A DNA stretch of 64,000 nt, from contig NZ_DATERI010000053.1 of assembly GCF_035271705.1 (NCBI RefSeq), positions 24,134 to 88,133 of the forward strand, in the 5' to 3' direction. Both the position numbers and the translations under genes were made by a program. The DNA comes from Buttiauxella sp035271705. GTDB taxonomy: Bacteria; Pseudomonadota; Gammaproteobacteria; Enterobacterales; Enterobacteriaceae. Positions 1 through 8,043 of the stretch are shown here, piece after piece (positions within the stretch are counted from its first letter, which is position 1; each line of letters starts with the position of its first letter). Under the pieces are notes generated by a model that saw nothing but the letters and a program-made list of their open reading frames with translations, did no database searches and was not told where the DNA came from.

Positions 1-39
1 AAAACGTGGCGCAACAGCACTCGATAAGTGGAAATAGAC

Positions 40-369
40 ATGGAAATGGATCTGAACAATCGCCTGACAGAAGATGAAACTCTCGAGCAGGCTTACGATA
101 TTTTTCTCGAGTTGGCGGTCGATAACCTCGATCCGGCAGACGTGATTTTGTTTAACCTGCAATTTGAAGAGCGTGGCGGTGCCGAGCTTTTTGACCCAGC
201 CGAAGACTGGCAGGAACATGTAGATTTCGACCTAAACCCAGACTTTTTTGCCGAAGTAGTGATTGGCCTTGCCGATACCGACGGTGGGGAAATCAACGAC
301 ATCTTTGCACGTGTGCTGTTATGCCGTGAAAAAGACCATAAACTTTGCCATATTCTGTGGCGCGAGTAA
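40..369 (+). CDS. yciU: YciU, DUF440 acidic protein
   Basis: Small, very acidic protein of 109 residues that matches E. coli YciU (109 residues) almost throughout, with the conserved stretches NRLTEDETLEQAYDIF and REKDHKLCHI near the C-terminus. DUF440 proteins have been described as double-stranded-DNA mimics; a cellular role is not firmly established. I start it at the ATG at 40 because the product then begins MEMDLNN and aligns end to end with the E. coli protein. A GTG at 28 is in frame and possible. A frame closed by TAA at 25-27 just upstream may be the tail of a preceding gene (cardiolipin synthase in E. coli order), but 27 bases are too few to identify it. It converges on oppF. Confidence 0.9.
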   Translation: MEMDLNNRLTEDETLEQAYDIFLELAVDNLDPADVILFNLQFEERGGAELFDPAEDWQEHVDFDLNPDFFAEVVIGLADTDGGEINDIFARVLLCREKDHKLCHILWRE

Positions 370-412
370 GTCTTTAGTAGGGAGGATTAGCGTGAGCGAC
401 ATCCCTCTTGCA

Positions 413-442
413 AACAAAAAGGGCTGGCATTATGCCAGCCCT
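413..442 (-). terminator. Rho-independent terminator of the opp operon
   Basis: Perfect 9-bp stem AGGGCTGGC/GCCAGCCCT (420-428 with 434-442) around a five-base loop. On the minus strand it is followed by TTTTTG. It starts seven bases after the oppF stop codon and ends the oppABCDF transcript; it may also serve yciU from the other side. Confidence 0.85.
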
Positions 443-448
443 CCGAGT

Positions 449-1453
449 TTATAAAGGGTCTACTTTAAGGCAGGAAACAGCATGCTTAAAGCTGCCCTCC
501 AGTACCGGGCGCGTTTTCGCACATTCCGGCCCAGCAATGGGGCAACGGGTACGGAAAACACAGCCTGATGGCGGGTTTATTGGCGATGGCAACTCCCCTT
601 CAAGAAGTTGTATCGTTTTGTTTCTTTCCAAATCCGGGTCAGGGATCGGCACCGCAGACATCAATGCTTTGGTATAAGGATGCAGCGGATTATGGTACAC
701 CTCATCGTAGGTGCCCAGTTCAACTGCATGCCCCAGATACATCACCAACACGCGGTCTGAAATGTGTTTTACCACGGCCAGATCGTGGGCGATGAAGATC
801 AGCGACAACCCCATTTCACGTTGCAGTTTTTGCAGCAGGTTGACCACCTGCGCCTGAATCGACACGTCCAGTGCAGAAACCGGTTCGTCACAGATAATCA
901 GTTTTGGCTCAAGGATCAGTGCACGAGCAATCCCGATACGTTGACACTGGCCACCTGAAAACTCATGCGGGTAACGGTTGATGAGGTTTGGCAGCAAGCC
1001 CACTTTCATCATCATCGCTTTCACACGGTCACGAACTTCCTGGCGCGGCATTTTAGGGTGATAAGTGCGCAGCGGTTCAGCAATAATATCGCCAATGTTC
1101 ATACGCGGGTTCAGTGACGCCAGCGGATCCTGGAAAATCATCTGGATGTCGCTACGCACAGTGCGCCACTCGTCCTGATTCATCCCCAGTAGATCTTTAC
1201 CCAGCCACGCCACACGCCCTTCGGTTGCTTTGACCAGGCCGATAATGGCGCGGGCAAATGTCGATTTTCCGCAACCCGACTCCCCGACCACACCCAGCGT
1301 TTCGCCTTCGTATAGACGCAACGTCACACCATCAACGGCTTTCAGCGTTTTAGAGGGCTGCCAGAACCACTGTTTACCGTCTTTGATATCAAAGTGCACT
1401 TTGAGGTCGGCAATTTCCAGCAGGACTTTTTTATCTTGTGTCTCGGCGTTCAT
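449..1453 (-). CDS. oppF: Oligopeptide ABC transporter ATP-binding subunit OppF
   Basis: One of the two ATPases of the OppABCDF importer, on the inner face of the cytoplasmic membrane, powering uptake of short peptides. The 334 residues equal the E. coli length. Visible motifs are Walker A GESGCGKST near residue 57, the ABC signature SGGQCQRIGIARAL, Walker B LIICDEPVSALD and the H-loop IAHDLAVVKH. The C-terminal oligopeptide/dipeptide ABC domain carries the cysteine-bearing SGCVFRTRCPIAGPEC segment. Its start overlaps the oppD stop by four bases (ATGA), so translation is probably coupled. It is the last gene of the operon, followed at once by a terminator. Confidence 0.97.
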   Translation of the reverse strand: MNAETQDKKVLLEIADLKVHFDIKDGKQWFWQPSKTLKAVDGVTLRLYEGETLGVVGESGCGKSTFARAIIGLVKATEGRVAWLGKDLLGMNQDEWRTVRSDIQMIFQDPLASLNPRMNIGDIIAEPLRTYHPKMPRQEVRDRVKAMMMKVGLLPNLINRYPHEFSGGQCQRIGIARALILEPKLIICDEPVSALDVSIQAQVVNLLQKLQREMGLSLIFIAHDLAVVKHISDRVLVMYLGHAVELGTYDEVYHNPLHPYTKALMSAVPIPDPDLERNKTIQLLEGELPSPINPPSGCVFRTRCPIAGPECAKTRPVLEGSFKHAVSCLKVDPL

Positions 1454-2463
1454 ACCAACTCCTCCACTGGCTTAAAGCACGCGCGTAAGCGGCCTTCACC
1501 AAATTGCTCAAGCGGTGGAGCCGTGTTGCAAATTTCCATCGCATGCGGGCAACGCGGCTGGAAAGGACAGCCTTTCGGCAGGCGCAGCAGGTTCGGTGGA
1601 TTGCCAGGAATGGTCAGCAACGCTTCGCCTTCAGCATCAAGACGTGGCACCGCATTAAGCAGGCCGATGGAGTAAGGGTGAACCGGGTTATAGAACACGT
1701 CACGCGCCTGGCCATATTCCATGGTACGACCCGCATACATCACCAGCACTTTGTCACAGATCCCGGCAACAACACCCAGATCGTGGGTGATCATGATAAT
1801 TGCGGTATTGAACTCACGTTTGAGCTCATTAAGCAGCGTCATGATTTGCGCCTGAACGGTGACGTCCAGTGCCGTGGTCGGTTCATCAGCAATCAGCAGT
1901 TTTGGACGGCATAACAGCGCCATCGCTATCATGACACGCTGACGCATACCACCGGAAAACTCATGTGGGAACATACGCATACGCTTGCGGGCTTCAGGCA
2001 TTTTCACGGCATCAAGCATGCGAACGGATTCTTCAAATGCCTCTGCTTTACCCAATTTTTTGTGCAGCATCAGCACCTCCATCAACTGCTCACCGACGCG
2101 CATATACGGGTTCAGCGAGGTCATTGGATCCTGGAAAATCATCGAAATCTGCTCCGCACGCAGGCGGTTGAGTTGGTTCTCAGGCAGATTCAGGATCTCT
2201 TTACCGTTGAATTTAGCAGAGCCGCCGATACGGCCATTCGCCGCCAGCAAACCCATTAAAGCAAAAGCCGTTTGCGATTTACCGGAACCGGACTCACCGA
2301 CGATACCCAGTGTTTCACCGGCACGCAGGCTGAAGTTCAGATCGTTAACCGCTGTAACATCACCGTCTGGTGTACCAAAGGTGACGCGCAGATCTTTTAC
2401 GTCTAACAACGTAGAAGACTGGCTCAGTGGAGTCACCACCGCAGAATTTTCAATTGTGCTCAT
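1450..2463 (-). CDS. oppD: Oligopeptide ABC transporter ATP-binding subunit OppD
   Basis: Second ATPase of the oligopeptide importer, pairing with OppF beneath the OppB/OppC channel. The 337 residues match E. coli OppD. It shows Walker A GESGSGKS, signature FSGGMRQRVMIAMAL, Walker B LLIADEPTTALDVT and the oligopeptide-transporter C-terminal extension with the cysteine-containing GCPFQPRCPHAMEIC segment. It lies 11 bases after the oppC stop and overlaps oppF by four bases, in an unbroken operon. The N-terminal 16 or so residues before the first beta strand are poorly conserved and serine-rich. Confidence 0.97.
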   Translation of the reverse strand: MSTIENSAVVTPLSQSSTLLDVKDLRVTFGTPDGDVTAVNDLNFSLRAGETLGIVGESGSGKSQTAFALMGLLAANGRIGGSAKFNGKEILNLPENQLNRLRAEQISMIFQDPMTSLNPYMRVGEQLMEVLMLHKKLGKAEAFEESVRMLDAVKMPEARKRMRMFPHEFSGGMRQRVMIAMALLCRPKLLIADEPTTALDVTVQAQIMTLLNELKREFNTAIIMITHDLGVVAGICDKVLVMYAGRTMEYGQARDVFYNPVHPYSIGLLNAVPRLDAEGEALLTIPGNPPNLLRLPKGCPFQPRCPHAMEICNTAPPLEQFGEGRLRACFKPVEELV

Positions 2464-2474
2464 CGCGGCACTCC

Positions 2475-3383
2475 TTAACGATCTTTCGGGTCGAGGGCAT
2501 CACGCAAGCCATCGCCGATAAAGTTGAAACAAAACAGGGTGATGACGAGGAAGCCTGCCGGGAACATCAGCAGCCACGGTGAAACTTCCATTGAGTTCGC
2601 ACCATCACTCAGCAACGCGCCCCAGCTACTTAACGGCTCTTGTGTACCCAAACCCAAGAAGCTCAAGAAGGATTCGAACAGGATCATGCTCGGCACCAGC
2701 AGCGAGGCGTAAACCACGACCACACCCAGCACGTTTGGCACGATGTGACGCACGACAATATTCACCGTTGAAACACCCCCCACCTGGGCGGCTTCAATGA
2801 ACTCTTTACGCTTCAGACTCAGGGTTTGACCACGAACGATACGCGCCATATCCAGCCAGGAAACCATCCCGATTGCCACAAAGATAAGCAGGATGTTTTG
2901 CCCAAAGAAGGTCACCAATAAAATAACGAAGAACATGAATGGGAAGGAGTTGAGGATTTCCAGCAGACGCATCATTACCGAGTCGGTTTTACCGCCCAGA
3001 TAACCCGCGAGTGAGCCGTATAACGTCCCAACAACCACAGCAACCAATGCCGCAGCCACACCGACCATCAGAGAAATACGCCCGCCGATTGCAACGCGAA
3101 CTAATAGGTCGCGGCCAGAGGAGTCTGTCCCAAAGTAGTGCCCGGAGGCCATATCTGGAGTGGCCGACATCATTTCCCAGTCGGTATCAAAATAACTAAA
3201 CTGCGACAACATCGGCGCAAAAGTCACGAATAGTGCAATGAATGCCAGAACAATCAGGCTGGCAACCGCAGCACGGTTATGCATAAAACGGCGACGCGCA
3301 TCTTGCCAAAGGCTACGGCCTTCTACTTCCAGTTGTTCACTGAAGTTTTCCAGCGCCTCGCTGTTTTTCTTACTCAACATCAT
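2475..3383 (-). CDS. oppC: Oligopeptide ABC transporter permease OppC
   Basis: Integral membrane channel half of the oligopeptide importer, 302 residues as in E. coli. A cytoplasmic N-terminus of about 40 residues precedes the first membrane segment (AAVASLIVLAFIALFVTFA). The binding-protein-dependent permease domain follows, with the EAA loop around EFIEAAQVGGVSTVNIVVRHIVPN that contacts the ATPases. About six hydrophobic spans are visible. It lies 14 bases after oppB. Confidence 0.97.
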   Translation of the reverse strand: MMLSKKNSEALENFSEQLEVEGRSLWQDARRRFMHNRAAVASLIVLAFIALFVTFAPMLSQFSYFDTDWEMMSATPDMASGHYFGTDSSGRDLLVRVAIGGRISLMVGVAAALVAVVVGTLYGSLAGYLGGKTDSVMMRLLEILNSFPFMFFVILLVTFFGQNILLIFVAIGMVSWLDMARIVRGQTLSLKRKEFIEAAQVGGVSTVNIVVRHIVPNVLGVVVVYASLLVPSMILFESFLSFLGLGTQEPLSSWGALLSDGANSMEVSPWLLMFPAGFLVITLFCFNFIGDGLRDALDPKDR

Positions 3384-3397
3384 GGCGAACTCCAGTG

Positions 3398-4318
3398 TCA
3401 GTAACGGATTTTCGGATCGATAACGGCGTACAGCACGTCAACAATCGCGTTAAAGAGAATAGTCAGCGCGCCTACCAGAATGGTGAGGCTCAGAACCAGA
3501 GAATAGTCACGGTTCAACGCTCCGTTTACGAACAACTGGCCAATACCCGGTAATCCGTAAATGGTTTCAATAACCATTGAACCTGTAATGATACCGACAA
3601 AGGCCGGGCCCAAATAGGACAACACGGGTAACAGAGCCGGTTTCAATGCATGACGCAAAATAATGCGACGCATTGGCAACCCTTTAGCACGAGCTGTACG
3701 AATGAAGTTTGAGTGCAGCACTTCAATCATGGAGCCACGAGTGATACGCGCGATACTCGCAATATAAGCTAAAGAGAGCGCAACCATTGGCAGGATCATG
3801 TATTGAATCGCCCCACCATTCCAGCCGCCACCAGGCAACCATTTAAGCGTGATTGCAAATATCAGAACCAGTAACGGGGCAACCACGAAACTGGGTATCA
3901 CGACCCCGGTCATGGCGATCCCCATTACTGCGTAATCCCATTTGGTATTTTGATTCAGTGCAGCGATGACTCCGGCGAGCACGCCTAAAACCACGGCAAA
4001 GATAAATGCAGCTGCGCCTAACTTTGCAGAGACAGGGAAGCTTGAAGCCACCAGATCGTTAACTGAATAATCTTTATATTTAAATGACGGGCCAAAATCA
4101 CCGTGAGCCAGTTGCTTCAGATAACTGAAGTACTGGGTCGTTATCGGATCGTTTAAATGGTATTTAGCTTCAATGTTCGCCATAACTTCTGGCGGAAGTG
4201 CGCGTTCGCTGGTGAATGGACTCCCCGGAGCAAGACGCATCATGAAGAATGAAATGGTTATAAGAATAAAGAGTGTCGGAATTGCTTCCAGACAACGACG
4301 CAGAATAAATTTCAACAT
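3398..4318 (-). CDS. oppB: Oligopeptide ABC transporter permease OppB
   Basis: Second channel subunit of the oligopeptide importer, 306 residues as in E. coli. It begins MLKFILRRCLEAIPTLFILI, a typical OppB/DppB N-terminal anchor, then a periplasmic loop containing the family motif APGSPF, and has the EAA loop RTARAKGLPMRRIILRHALK. It is separated from oppA by 208 bases that carry an ERIC-type repeat, which probably lowers expression of oppBCDF relative to the abundant binding protein. Confidence 0.97.
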   Translation of the reverse strand: MLKFILRRCLEAIPTLFILITISFFMMRLAPGSPFTSERALPPEVMANIEAKYHLNDPITTQYFSYLKQLAHGDFGPSFKYKDYSVNDLVASSFPVSAKLGAAAFIFAVVLGVLAGVIAALNQNTKWDYAVMGIAMTGVVIPSFVVAPLLVLIFAITLKWLPGGGWNGGAIQYMILPMVALSLAYIASIARITRGSMIEVLHSNFIRTARAKGLPMRRIILRHALKPALLPVLSYLGPAFVGIITGSMVIETIYGLPGIGQLFVNGALNRDYSLVLSLTILVGALTILFNAIVDVLYAVIDPKIRY

Positions 4319-4387
4319 TGCCCGTACCTTCTGGCTGTGCCTTTAGAGTGCGATAAAATAAGACACGATGGGGCAAAAATTAGCCGA

Positions 4388-4503
4388 AATAACTCACATT
4401 GAAGACAGGCAACACGCTCATGAATCCCCAGCAACATAGCCAAACTATGTGGCTGGGGTGAATGAGCGTAGTTAACGCATCTGCGGCGTGAAGTATGAAG
4501 GGT
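4388..4503. repeat. ERIC element in the oppA-oppB gap
   Basis: The core TGAATCCCCAG...CTGGGGTGAA (about 4420-4462) is the central dyad of enterobacterial repetitive intergenic consensus (ERIC/IRU) elements. The outer end GTGAAGTATGAAGGGTA (about 4488-4504) matches the termini of the other ERIC-like copies in this window. It lies wholly between oppA and oppB, so it is transcribed as a long hairpin inside the opp message. The left boundary is approximate. Confidence 0.8.
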
Positions 4504-4526
4504 AAAGCTTGCCCCACAAATTGCCA

Positions 4527-6161
4527 TTAATGTTTGATGATATACATATCTTTGGTGTAGATATTGTCCATTGGGTCTTTGCCGGTATAACCGCCAACCC
4601 ATGGTTTCACCAGACGAGCATTCACGTAGTAATAAACCGGAACGATAGCAGAGTCTTTGCCCAGCTGTTGTTCGGCTTTATCGTACGCAGCACTGCGCTG
4701 TGCATCATCGGTCGCTTTCAGCGATTCAGCCATAATGGCGTCAAAGGCTGGGCTCTTATAATGCGCGGTGTTCATTGAACTGCCAGACAGCATGGTGTTC
4801 AGGAAGGACGTTGGTTCGTTATAGTCTGCACACCAGCCAGCACGCGCCACATCATAGGTACCCTGGTGACGGGTATCGAGGAAGGTTTTCCATTCCTGAT
4901 TCACTAACTTCACTTTCACGCCGAGGTTTTTCTGCCAGATAGAGGCAGCAGCGATAGCCAGTTTTTTGTGCAGATCAGAGGTGTTGTACAGCAGGTCAAA
5001 GGTCAATGGTTTATCTTTGGAATAACCTGCTTCGGCCAGCAGTTTCTTAGCTTCTTCGTTACGTTTTTCCTGAGTCCATGTGAACCACTCAGGTTTAGTC
5101 AGTTTGGCACCGTCAGCGTAAGGAGGCGTGTAGCCATAAGCCGGCAGATCACCCTGTGCTTTTACTTTGTTGACGATAATGTCGCGATCCAGACCCAGTT
5201 TCAGAGCGGTACGGACACGCGCGTCGTTAAACGGAGCTTTCTGGTTGTTGAGTTCGTAGTAATAAGTACACAGATACGGGTCAACATGAACTTCAGCTGG
5301 AATTTCTTTTTTCAGCTTCTGGAACAATTCGATCGGCAGGTTGTTATACGTCATGTCGATTTCGCCGCTGCGGTAGCGGTTTACATCGGTGACTTCAGAA
5401 GAGATTGGCAGATAGGTAATCTGATCAATGACAGATTTCGCATTATCCCAATAATGGGTATTACGCTCCATCACGATACGTTCGTTAACAACCCAGTCTT
5501 TCAGTTTGTATGCGCCGTTAGAAACGAGGTTCGCAGGCTGGGTCCACTTCTCACCAAACTTCTCAATGGCGGTTTTATTCACCGGGGACATCGCCGGGTT
5601 AACCAGCAGTTTGTAGAAGTAAGGAACAGGCTCGCTCAGAGTGACTTCCAGGGTATGGTCGTCAATGGCTTTTACGCCCAGTTCGCTTGGTTTCTTTTTG
5701 CCGTCGATGATTTCATCAACGTTTACGATATGGCCGTATTGCGGATAGCTTGCGTATGGGGAGGCGGTATTTGGATCAACCAGACGCTGCCAGCTATAAA
5801 CGAAATCTTGTGCCGTCACCGGCTCGCCGTTAGACCATTTCGCATCTTTACGAAGATGGAAGGTCCACACTTTAAAGTCTTTATTATCCCAGGATTCTGC
5901 AACACCCGGAATGGGGTGACCATCTTTTGGAGCGGTAATCAGCAGACCTTCGAACAGGTCACGGCTAACGTTTGCCTCAGGAACACCTTCAATTTTGTTT
6001 GGGTCCAGTGACTGTGGTTCAGCACCGTTATTTCGAATCAACGTTTGCTTTTCAGACAGTTGAACACCTGCAGGAACGTCGGCCGCCATGGCCACATTGC
6101 CTACAATTAGCGCGGTTAAAATACTTACTGCTACCAGACTTTTTTTTGTGATGATGGACAT
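4527..6161 (-). CDS. oppA: Periplasmic oligopeptide-binding protein OppA
   Basis: High-affinity peptide receptor that delivers di- to pentapeptides to OppBCDF. The product is 544 residues (E. coli 543). A Sec signal peptide (basic MSIITKK, hydrophobic SLVAVSILTALIVGNVA, cleavage after AMAA/ADVP near residue 26) is followed by an SBP_bac_5 fold with the family stretches RDLFEGLL, WTFHLRKDAKWSNG and GWCADYNEPTSF. I choose the ATG at 6161 over a longer in-frame start because it alone gives a signal peptide and has GGAG 11 bases upstream. The end YIIKH resembles E. coli YIVKH. The start codon region is complementary to the sRNA GcvB. Confidence 0.97.
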   Translation of the reverse strand: MSIITKKSLVAVSILTALIVGNVAMAADVPAGVQLSEKQTLIRNNGAEPQSLDPNKIEGVPEANVSRDLFEGLLITAPKDGHPIPGVAESWDNKDFKVWTFHLRKDAKWSNGEPVTAQDFVYSWQRLVDPNTASPYASYPQYGHIVNVDEIIDGKKKPSELGVKAIDDHTLEVTLSEPVPYFYKLLVNPAMSPVNKTAIEKFGEKWTQPANLVSNGAYKLKDWVVNERIVMERNTHYWDNAKSVIDQITYLPISSEVTDVNRYRSGEIDMTYNNLPIELFQKLKKEIPAEVHVDPYLCTYYYELNNQKAPFNDARVRTALKLGLDRDIIVNKVKAQGDLPAYGYTPPYADGAKLTKPEWFTWTQEKRNEEAKKLLAEAGYSKDKPLTFDLLYNTSDLHKKLAIAAASIWQKNLGVKVKLVNQEWKTFLDTRHQGTYDVARAGWCADYNEPTSFLNTMLSGSSMNTAHYKSPAFDAIMAESLKATDDAQRSAAYDKAEQQLGKDSAIVPVYYYVNARLVKPWVGGYTGKDPMDNIYTKDMYIIKH

Positions 6162-6168
6162 TGTGTTG
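6161..6168 (-). promoter_or_regulatory. Likely GcvB sRNA pairing site at the oppA start codon
   Basis: The oppA message reads CAACACAA across the first base of the start codon. This eight-base run is complementary to UUGUGUUG in the G/U-rich R1 region of GcvB as I remember it. GcvB is known to repress oppA translation in E. coli and Salmonella. The gcvB gene itself is not in this window, so its presence is inferred. Confidence 0.5.
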
Positions 6169-6870
6169 ATACTCCACTCATTATAATTACCGACCCGAAG
6201 GCCAGCCTCTTCCCCTCTGGGGTTCCTTAACAGCACAAGAGCGTTATGCGACTGCCAGGTTTTTTTGTGTTGCTTGCTATCACCGACTTTATTGGAAGGT
6301 ACTCTGTATGGCACCCTTCTCCGTCGATTATTAATCAACCTACCCTGTCTGAGGTTGATTTTGATGAGTCATCTGTAAATGAAACACTTTTCAGATAATT
6401 GTGTTGCCCGGAAAGTATCAAAAGCACTTAATTCCCGCCAATACAATTTGCAAATTTGTTAACCATTTCTCTTTTATCTCTCCAGAGCGAGACCTGTGAA
6501 GGGACTTCAAAAGCACGTTAAATCTAGTTAACGCTCTAAAAAACAAAAGAAAAATAGTATGAACATGGTGAGTTACCTTGCAACATAAGCAAACAAACCT
6601 GTCATTCACGAAAAATTAACAAATGACTGTTTTTTAGCACATTCATCTACAAGTCAGCCTTAATAACTAATATCATCTCAATAAAGCCGCATCAAGTATC
6701 ATTGTGTAGTGTGAGTTAAATAACGGATTGATTGTGAGTTTTATGTACAGAAGATAAAAGCACAGCTCGCTAATACACGGTTTCCAAAGCATTTCCTTAT
6801 GAAGAATTTTCTTATGGAAACAACAGAAATGTTTATACTTCAAGCAAGTTGGTAGAAAGTTAACAAAAAA
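6169..6870. other. AT-rich oppA-ychE gap, no gene called
   Basis: About 700 bases between oppA and ychE, both read leftward. It presumably holds the oppA promoter and a long leader. A 63-residue frame (6418-6609) shows no family resemblance and no convincing ribosome site, so I do not call it. No tRNA-like or repeat structure stands out. Confidence 0.5.
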
Positions 6871-6894
6871 AAGCAGAATAGTTATTCTGCTTTT
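6864..6894 (-). terminator. Terminator downstream of ychE
   Basis: Stem AAGCAGAATA/TATTCTGCTT (6871-6880 with 6883-6892) with a run of eight T on the minus strand, starting about 22 bases after the ychE stop. Confidence 0.85.
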
Positions 6895-6916
6895 ACATAT
6901 GTTAGTTTCAGCAGAA

Positions 6917-7564
6917 CTAACTTAATAAGCCTGGGAAAATAGCTTTCAGGCCATTCACAATAAATTCAATGCCCAAAGCCATCAGAAGCAGCCCCATTAT
7001 ACGGGTAATAACGTTAATACCGGTTTGCCCAAGCAGACGCACTAAGTACGGTGCCAGGCGGAAGACGAGCCAGCAGCAAAAAGCAAAGATCGCGATGGCA
7101 ACCGTAAAACCGATTAAATAATTCCAACTATGGTAGCGCGTGCCCCAGACGATAGTCGAACTGATAGCACCAGGGCCGGCCATTAATGGAAGAGCCAACG
7201 GGACGACACCCACGCTTTCGCGGATAGCACTCTCTGATTTTTCTTGTTTGTTCTGTTTATCTTCCCCCAGTTTACCGCTGATCATCGACATCGCGATGGT
7301 CACCACCAGGATTCCGCCAGCAATACGGAAGGAATCGATTGATATCCCGAATACCTGCAAAATCCCGTCGCCAAGGAACAACGAAGTCCACAAAATAATC
7401 GCAACCGAAAGGTTGGCCGTTAAATTGGTTTTATTCCTCGCTAACGCCGTTTGGTAGCTGGTCATGCTGATAAACACGGGAATGATCCCAACCGGGTTTA
7501 CCAGCGCGAATAATCCAATAAAGAACTTAAAATAGGTTGGCAAATCAAATAAGGATTGAGCCAC
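6917..7564 (-). CDS. ychE: YchE, MarC-family membrane protein, GTG start
   Basis: Inner-membrane protein of the UPF0056/MarC family with about six hydrophobic spans; function unknown. Conserved stretches include FIGLFALVNPVGIIPVFISMTS near the N-terminus and PLALPLMAGPGAISS in the middle. An upstream ATG at 7591 would give 224 residues, but the GTG at 7564 is better. It has CGGAG seven bases upstream and yields exactly 215 residues, the E. coli length, aligning VAQSLFDLPTYFKF with E. coli MIQTFFDFPVYFKF. It is divergent from adhE across a 479-base gap. Confidence 0.9.
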   Translation of the reverse strand: MAQSLFDLPTYFKFFIGLFALVNPVGIIPVFISMTSYQTALARNKTNLTANLSVAIILWTSLFLGDGILQVFGISIDSFRIAGGILVVTIAMSMISGKLGEDKQNKQEKSESAIRESVGVVPLALPLMAGPGAISSTIVWGTRYHSWNYLIGFTVAIAIFAFCCWLVFRLAPYLVRLLGQTGINVITRIMGLLLMALGIEFIVNGLKAIFPGLLS

Positions 7565-7802
7565 TAAAAACTCCGCAAATGAACGTAGCAAAGGCCGCGG
7601 TAATGTAATGGAAAACTACTGCTGGTGCCATGCTCTTTCGCAGCATAGATAACTACTTTTGTCAGTAATTGCCATATTAAACAATAATGTTACTCACTTG
7701 TTGAAAGTATGCTAGTTTGTTTTTGCTTTGCTGTGACAAATATTTTAAAGACTTTTCAATAACCTAAATCCGTCATGCTGAATGGAGTCAGCCTTGAGAT
7801 AA

Positions 7803-7818
7803 TGTGATTCAAGTCACA
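7803..7818. promoter_or_regulatory. CRP-type palindrome upstream of adhE
   Basis: TGTGATTCAAGTCACA matches the core CRP consensus TGTGA-N6-TCACA perfectly on both arms. Its centre (7810.5) is about 66 bases upstream of the transcription start implied by the TATAAT at 7865-7870, a position usable by a class I activator. Binding and the regulated direction (adhE or divergent ychE) are inference. Confidence 0.55.
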
Positions 7819-7864
7819 AAAAACCTACTTAAAAGTGAGTACTCTTGGATACATCTGAAGAGCG

Positions 7865-7870
7865 TATAAT
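7865..7870 (+). promoter_or_regulatory. adhE -10 box
   Basis: Consensus TATAAT 174 bases upstream of the adhE start. The -35 region is poor (CTCTTG at 17-base spacing), which fits an activated promoter. It would give a leader of about 165 bases, comparable to the long adhE leaders known in E. coli. Confidence 0.55.
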
Positions 7871-7900
7871 TCAGACCATGAATAGGTTTTTTCGATAAGG

Positions 7901-8020
7901 CTCTTTTAGTAAATCAGCAAGATGTTTTGGGAAGTTTTTGGATAGTCGTGGCCCTCTTCTTACGCAAGCTGTTGCCCGCTGACTATACTGTCGTCTCGAG
8001 CAGCTTATTTACTAAAAGAG
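7901..8020 (+). promoter_or_regulatory. Structured adhE leader closed by a 14-bp inverted repeat
   Basis: CTCTTTTAGTAAAT (7901-7914) is perfectly complementary to ATTTACTAAAAGAG (8007-8020), so the adhE leader can fold into one long-range stem ending 12 bases before the AGGAG ribosome site. In E. coli, adhE translation requires RNase III cleavage of a leader structure that hides the ribosome-binding site. This repeat is a natural candidate for that structure here. Confidence 0.6.
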
Positions 8021-8043
8021 TTTAACATTATCAGGAGAGCATT

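Noticed and set aside
4968..6011. 347-residue frame on the plus strand opposite oppA
   Set aside because: It lies wholly within oppA, has no ribosome site or family motif, and the opposite strand encodes a clear OppA.
6418..6609. 63-residue frame in the oppA-ychE gap
   Set aside because: No ribosome site, unusual composition and no family resemblance; likely chance in AT-rich DNA.
7500..8043. FNR site at adhE
   Set aside because: Looked for TTGAT-N4-ATCAA in the adhE upstream region and found none; the nearest palindrome is of CRP type.
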